Assembly (NCBI RefSeq): GCF_006363815.1
Contig: NZ_RRYT01000009.1
Location: 58,442-122,441 of the forward strand
DNA: 64,000 bases
From: Thermomonospora catenispora
GTDB taxonomy: Bacteria > Actinomycetota > Actinomycetes > Streptosporangiales > Streptosporangiaceae
Direction: 5' to 3'
The notes under the pieces are model-generated. The model saw only the letters and a list, made by a program, of their open reading frames with translations. It was not told where the DNA came from and searched no databases. The position numbers and the translations under genes were made by a program. Shown piece by piece: positions 59,725-64,000 of this stretch. The stretch's first letter is position 1. Each line of letters starts with the position of its first letter.

Positions 59725-62643
59725 GTGAGGCGGGACGACCTGATCGGTCGGCGTCACGAGCTGGAGAGCCTGGTCGGGGCGCTGGAGCGGGCGCAGGCCG
59801 GGCAGGCCGCGGTGGTGCTGGTGAGCGGAGACGCCGGGATCGGCAAGTCCCGCCTGGTGGCCGAGCTGTGCGCGATCGCCCGGGAGCGGGGCGGGCTGGT
59901 GCTGCAGGGCCAGTGCGCCGCGCTCGGCGAGAGCATGCCGTACCTGCCGCTGGCCGACGCGCTGTGGACGGCCGCCCGCGACCCCGCCGTCCCCGCCGAG
60001 GTCCGCGCGGCGGTGCGCGCGGCGGTGGAGGCCCGGCCGGTGCTGGCCGGGCTGCTGCCCGACGGCCTGGGCGCGGCCGGCGGGGACGCCGCCGACGTGG
60101 CCCAGCAGCGCCTGTTCGGGGCGACACTGGGGCTGCTGGGCGAACTGTCCGACGACCGCCCGGTGGTGCTGGTGCTGGAGGACCTGCACTGGGCGGACCG
60201 CTCCACCCGGGATCTGCTGACGTTCCTGAGCCGGGTGCTGCAACGGGAACGGGTCTGCCTGATCGGCACCTACCGCACCGACGACCTGCACCGGCGGCAT
60301 CCGCTGCGCCCGGTGGTGGCCGAGCTGCTGCGGCTGCCCGCGGTGTCGGCGGTGGAGCTGGCCCCCTTCGGACCGGCCGAGACCGCCGCCTATCTGGCCG
60401 CGCTGGAGGGCGCCGAGCCGCCCGCCGAGCTGGCGGCGCAGGTGCACGCCCGCTCCGAAGGCAACCCGTTCTATGCGGCCGAGCTGCTGGCCGCCGCCCG
60501 CGCCGGGGAGGATCTGCCGCAGGCCCTGGCCGATCTGCTGCTGGCCCGGCTGGAGCGGCTCAGCGAGCCCGCCCAGCGCGTGGTCCGGGTGGCCGCCGTC
60601 GCCGGGCGACGGGTCGGCGACCGGCTGCTGCGCCGGGCGTCGGAGCTGGACGAGACGACCTGCGAGGAGGCGCTGCGGGAGGTCGTCTCGCACCGGCTGC
60701 TGCTGCCCGACGGGCCGGAGGGGTATGCGTTCCGGCACGCCCTGTTGCGCGAGGCGGTGTACGGGGATCTGCTGCCCGGGGAGCGGACCCGGCTGCACGC
60801 GGCGTTCGCGGCGCTGCTGGCCGCCGACGGCGGATCGGCCGCCGAGCTGGCCCACCACAGCATGGCCGCGCACGACCTGCCCGCCGCGTTCGCCGCGTCG
60901 GTGCGGGCCGCCCGGCAGGCCGAGCGGGTCGGCGCGCCGGCCGAGGCGCACGAGCACTACGACCGGGCGCTGTCGCTGTGGGAGGCGGTGCCCGAGCCGG
61001 AACGGACGGCCGGGACGGACCGGGTGCGGCTGTCGCTGCGGGCCGCGGCGGCGTCGGCGGCGGCCGGGGACCTGCGCCGGGCCCGGCTGCGGGTGCAGCG
61101 GCTGCTGGAGTCCGTCGACCCCGACGACCGGCCGCTGCTCAGCGAGGTCTACGAACGGCTGGCCTACTACCTGGGGGACCTGGAGCGGATCGAGGAGTCG
61201 ATCGCCGCCGCCCGCACCGCCATCGACCTGCTGCCGGCCGACCCGCCCAGCCCGCAGCGCGCCCGGGCGCTGGCGACGCTGGCGCGCTCGATCTTCTCCT
61301 CCGGCGACCGCGGCCGGCTCCGCGAGACGGCCGAGCAGGCGCTGGCGGCGGCCCGGGCCACCGGCGCGACCGACGCCGAGGCCAGCGCGCTGATCTCGCT
61401 GGGGCTGCACGAGGAGCCGACCCGGCCCGACTCCGGGGCCGAGCGGACGTTCACGGCGGCCTGGCGGCTGGGACTGGGCTCGGGGGACCTGCAGGTGGCG
61501 TTGCGGGCCGGATACAACCGGGCGCGGACGATGTTCGAGCGGGGCGACCTGACCGGCGCCCGGGAGGCGATCGCCGAGGGGGTCCGCCTCACCTTCGACG
61601 CCGGGCTGGCCTGGAGCACCTACGGCATCAACATGCGCTTCCTGCAGTACCTGGTGGCCTACACGACCGGCGACTGGGCGGAGACGGCCCGGCTCGCCGA
61701 GGGATTCCCGGTGCGGGCCGCCACCGTGTTCGAGGGGACGCTGTCGGCGTTCGCGCTGTTCGGCGAGGTCGCCCAGGGCTCCCCCGTGGTGGAGGAACGG
61801 CTGGAGTGGCTGGCCGGGCTGTGGGACGCCGACGAGTTCATCCTGTTCCTGGCGCGCGGCCTGGCCGCCGAGCACGCGCTGTGGCGGGGCGATGAGGAGT
61901 CGGCCCTCGAGCACGCCGACGCCGCGCTGGCCGTCCTGCCCGACGGCGATCCGGCCGTGATCCGGCTGGCCGCGACCGCGCTGTGGGCGCACGCGGACCG
62001 GGCGGCGCGGGCGCGCGCCGCCGGTGACGACGCCGCCGTCGAACGGGCCGTGCACGCCGCCGACGCGGCGGTCGCGCGCGCCCGACTGGCCGCGACCCGC
62101 ACCGTCGACGGGCACGAGCGCGGCTGGCTGGGTGAGGAGGGCAAGGCGTGGCTGGCCAGGGCCGAGGCCGAGTGGCATCGAGCCCGCGGTGAGGACGCCC
62201 CCGAGCACTGGCGGGCGGTGGTGGACGCCTTCGACTACGGGTTCGTCTACGAGGTGGCGCGGTCACGGTGGCGGCTGGCCCGGTCGCTGGCCGCCCACGG
62301 CGACCGCGAGGCCGCGGCCGTCCACTGGCGGCAGGCCGTCGAGGCCGCCGACCGTCTCGGCGCCCGGCCGCTCCGCCGCGCACTGGACGACCTGGGCCGC
62401 CGCGCCCGCCTCGCGGTCGCCGAGCCCGACCTCCGGGAGGGCCCGCTGGCCGCCCTGACCGCCCGCGAACGCGAGGTTCTGCGGCTGGTCGCCAAAGGCC
62501 TGGGCAATCGGGAGATCGCCGCCGAGCTGTTCATCTCCCCCAAGACCGCCAGCGTCCATGTGTCCAACATCCTGGCCAAGCTGGGGGTCGCCACCCGCAC
62601 CCAGGCGGCCGCCCTCGCCCTGCGGCAGACCCCGCCCGCCTGA
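59725..62643 (+). CDS. Large ATP-binding LuxR-family regulator (LAL)
   Basis: 972 residues. N-terminal AAA/STAND NTPase: Walker A SGDAGIGKSRLVAEL (about 34-48), Walker B VVLVLEDLHWADRST, and GTYRTDDLHRRHPLRPVV. The middle 500 residues are TPR-like helical repeats. The C-terminal LuxR HTH (about 905-968) reads LTAREREVLRLVAKGLGNREIAAELFISPKTASVHVSNILAKLG. LAL proteins activate secondary-metabolite and catabolic clusters. GTG 59725 has TGGAGGCGACCG upstream. TACGCT about 45 bases earlier may be the -10. A thioesterase gene converges from the right. Confidence 0.93.
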   Translation: MRRDDLIGRRHELESLVGALERAQAGQAAVVLVSGDAGIGKSRLVAELCAIARERGGLVLQGQCAALGESMPYLPLADALWTAARDPAVPAEVRAAVRAAVEARPVLAGLLPDGLGAAGGDAADVAQQRLFGATLGLLGELSDDRPVVLVLEDLHWADRSTRDLLTFLSRVLQRERVCLIGTYRTDDLHRRHPLRPVVAELLRLPAVSAVELAPFGPAETAAYLAALEGAEPPAELAAQVHARSEGNPFYAAELLAAARAGEDLPQALADLLLARLERLSEPAQRVVRVAAVAGRRVGDRLLRRASELDETTCEEALREVVSHRLLLPDGPEGYAFRHALLREAVYGDLLPGERTRLHAAFAALLAADGGSAAELAHHSMAAHDLPAAFAASVRAARQAERVGAPAEAHEHYDRALSLWEAVPEPERTAGTDRVRLSLRAAAASAAAGDLRRARLRVQRLLESVDPDDRPLLSEVYERLAYYLGDLERIEESIAAARTAIDLLPADPPSPQRARALATLARSIFSSGDRGRLRETAEQALAAARATGATDAEASALISLGLHEEPTRPDSGAERTFTAAWRLGLGSGDLQVALRAGYNRARTMFERGDLTGAREAIAEGVRLTFDAGLAWSTYGINMRFLQYLVAYTTGDWAETARLAEGFPVRAATVFEGTLSAFALFGEVAQGSPVVEERLEWLAGLWDADEFILFLARGLAAEHALWRGDEESALEHADAALAVLPDGDPAVIRLAATALWAHADRAARARAAGDDAAVERAVHAADAAVARARLAATRTVDGHERGWLGEEGKAWLARAEAEWHRARGEDAPEHWRAVVDAFDYGFVYEVARSRWRLARSLAAHGDREAAAVHWRQAVEAADRLGARPLRRALDDLGRRARLAVAEPDLREGPLAALTAREREVLRLVAKGLGNREIAAELFISPKTASVHVSNILAKLGVATRTQAAALALRQTPPA

Positions 62644-62722
62644 TCCGGCCTCCCTCCGGCGGTTCGGCCTCCGGCCCGGTCCCCGGTCGCGGACCCGGCG
62701 CGGCCCGCACGTCCGGCAGGGC

Positions 62723-63460
62723 TCACGGAAGGTGCAAGGCCTGCCGGATCTCGCCGAGGAGCTCGGACCGCCGCGGGATCAGGTAGAAGTGGTCGCCCTC
62801 GAAGACCTTCAACGCGAAGGGGCCCTCGGTGGCGTCGGCCCATTCGCGGGCGCGTCCTTCGTCCACGTGCGGATCGCCGTCGCCGATGACGGCGGTGACG
62901 GGCACGGAGGGGTTGGGGCCGGGGCGGCGCCGGTAGTCCTCGATCATCCGGAGGTCGTTGCGGACGTACGGCAGCACGAACTCGCGCAGCTCGGGGTCGG
63001 CCAGCGCCTCGGCGTCGCTTCCGCCCAGCAGGGTGAGGGCCTCCACCAGGGCGTCGTCGTCGGCGTCGGCGATCCGGCCCTCCTCGTCCACGTCACGGCG
63101 GTGCGGCGGGCGGGCCCCGGAGGCGAACAGGTGCGTCGGCGGGGTGCCGCGCTCCTCCAGCAGGCGGGCGGTCTCATAGGCGACGATCGCGCCCATGCTG
63201 TGCCCGAACAGGGCGGTGGGCCGGTCCATCAGGGGGACCAGCGCCCCGGCGATGAGGCGGGCGAGCCGGTGCAGGTCGTCGATCAGCGGTTCGGCGAGCC
63301 GGTCGGCGCGGCCGGGGTACTGCACCGCGTGCACCTCGATCTCCGGGCCGATCTCCTTGGCCCAGGGGCGGTAGGCGACCGCCGAGCCGCCCGCGTGCGG
63401 GAAGCAGATCAGCCGCAGCGACGCCCACGGCCTGCTCTCGGCGCAGCGGAACCAGCTCAT
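62723..63460 (-). CDS. Type II thioesterase (alpha/beta hydrolase)
   Basis: 245 residues. LICFPHAGGSAVAYRPWA is the oxyanion region, LFGHSMGAIVAYETARLL carries the nucleophilic Ser, VIGDGDPHV the Asp, and FEGDHFYLI the His. Such enzymes remove misprimed acyl groups from NRPS or PKS carrier proteins. No synthase is in the window, but the gene sits next to a LAL regulator and may border a cluster beyond base 64000. ATG 63460 (MSWFRC) matches the family start and has GAGGAG 12 bases upstream; ATG 63478 is an alternative. Confidence 0.88.
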   Translation of the reverse strand: MSWFRCAESRPWASLRLICFPHAGGSAVAYRPWAKEIGPEIEVHAVQYPGRADRLAEPLIDDLHRLARLIAGALVPLMDRPTALFGHSMGAIVAYETARLLEERGTPPTHLFASGARPPHRRDVDEEGRIADADDDALVEALTLLGGSDAEALADPELREFVLPYVRNDLRMIEDYRRRPGPNPSVPVTAVIGDGDPHVDEGRAREWADATEGPFALKVFEGDHFYLIPRRSELLGEIRQALHLP

Positions 63461-63556
63461 CTCGCAGGGACTCCTCATCGGATCCGGAAAGGCTACGGGC
63501 ATCGTAGTCACGGCGCGTCCCGGTCCCGCGGACGGCCCGGACACGCCGTGACCGGC

Positions 63557-64000
63557 TCACGGCGACGCCAGCGCCTCGGCCAGCGGCAGCCGCGCCGCCC
63601 GGAGCGCCGGATACAGCCCCGCGACCGCGCCGATCAGCAGGGTCGCCGCCGCTCCCCCGGCCATCGCCCACGCCGGCACCACGGCGGGCCAGCCCCGGGC
63701 GTGCGCGTAGCCGGCGGCGACCGCGGCGCCCGGGCCCACGCCCCCGACGCCGCCGAGCCCCCCATCAGCTGCGACTCGGCGGGGAACTGCAGGCGGATGC
63801 GGCCCCGGGTGGCGCCCAGCGAGCGGCGCAGCCCGATCTCGGCGCGCCGCTCCAGCACCGAGACGACCATCGTGTTGGCCACCCCGAGGCCGCCGACCGG
63901 CAGCGCCACGCCGCCCAGCCCGAGCAGCAGCCCGGTGAACGCCCGTTCGGCGGCGGCCTTGGCGGCCAGCGCGTCGGAGGGACGGCTGACCTCGACCTCG
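63557..64000 (-). pseudogene. FtsX/MacB-type ABC permease, frameshifted and cut by the window end
   Basis: The 3' part of a permease gene read in two frames. The upstream frame (64000 to about 63764) gives GLGVANTMVVSVLERRAEIGLRRSLGATRGRIRLQF, the conserved MacB/FtsX segment. After a run of six C (63758-63763; G on the coding strand) the homology continues in another frame: AAVAAGYAHARGW, LLIGAVAGLYPALRAARLPLAEAL, then a stop at 63557. One missing G restores a single frame. It is either a pseudogene, a phase-variable tract or a sequence error. The N-terminal part lies outside the window. Confidence 0.75.

Noticed and set aside
58255..62208. A 1317-codon minus-strand open frame
   Set aside because: Antisense to the glycosyltransferase and LAL genes, both of which have clear domains. 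Its translation is Gln/Gly/Arg-rich without motifs.

Overview
The window is very GC-rich, densely coded DNA with strong third-position G/C bias. Its gene families are typical of a filamentous actinobacterium: a DUF397 protein, an XRE regulator with a DUF5753-type ligand domain, an SAV2177/DUF574 methyltransferase, an F420-type LLM oxidoreductase, a PIG-L/mycothiol-type deacetylase, an ECF41 sigma factor, a giant LuxR (LAL) regulator and PASTA-less receptor kinases with PQQ propellers. An Actinomadura/Thermomonospora-like member of the Streptosporangiales is my best guess; this is inference from gene content only. I see no rRNA, tRNA, CRISPR array, transposase, prophage or replication origin. 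The window starts inside mtnA and ends inside an ABC permease gene.

Layout. 1-9 kb: methionine salvage (mtnA), a DUF397/anti-sigma-like pair, trehalose-6-phosphate synthase, a release-factor-like protein that has lost GGQ, an FAD oxidoreductase, citrate synthase, an LLM oxidoreductase and a methyltransferase. 9-15.5 kb: acyl-CoA synthetase, XRE regulator, aldehyde dehydrogenase, an McrA-type HNH endonuclease, OsmC and an orphan flavin/Fe-S reductase subunit. 15.6-24.4 kb: small regulators (MerR, ECF41 sigma, PadR) with their partner genes, a MazG-type hydrolase, a GNAT enzyme and a secreted His/Asp/Lys/Gly repeat protein. 24.6-27.2 kb: a beta-carbonic anhydrase plus SulP transporter pair. 27.8-28.9 kb: a CGNR regulator and a glyoxalase-fold protein divergent from one palindrome.

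29-37.5 kb is the most interesting part. A minus-strand operon encodes a HerA/FtsK-type ATPase, Mre11/SbcD, Rad50/SbcC and a NurA-family nuclease, with tight or overlapping junctions. This is the gene set of the archaeal DNA-end-resection operon. A RecB/Cas4-like PD-(D/E)XK protein with two Cys clusters converges on it.

37.8-44.2 kb: two tandem transmembrane Ser/Thr kinases with PQQ-type beta-propellers, and two paralogous lipoproteins. 44.4-48.6 kb: a three-domain MazG-like/MazG-like/Nudix sanitation enzyme and a PIG-L deacetylase. 48.8-50.6 kb: an SPFH/ribbon-helix-helix/GPP34 operon under a perfect palindrome. 50.6-57.5 kb: an AurF-type diiron oxygenase with TetR boxes, a mechanosensitive channel with an MFS carrier, and a BenE transporter that reads without a stop into a peroxiredoxin, divergent from an XRE-cupin regulator across a 32-bp perfect palindrome. 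57.4-64 kb: a cyclotransferase-fold protein, a GT4 glycosyltransferase, a LAL regulator, a type II thioesterase and a frameshifted permease.

Many genes show a -10-like hexamer (xAnnnT) 6 or 7 bases before the start codon and no Shine-Dalgarno sequence, so leaderless transcription appears common here. Several convergent gene pairs are separated by strong GC hairpins that could terminate both strands.
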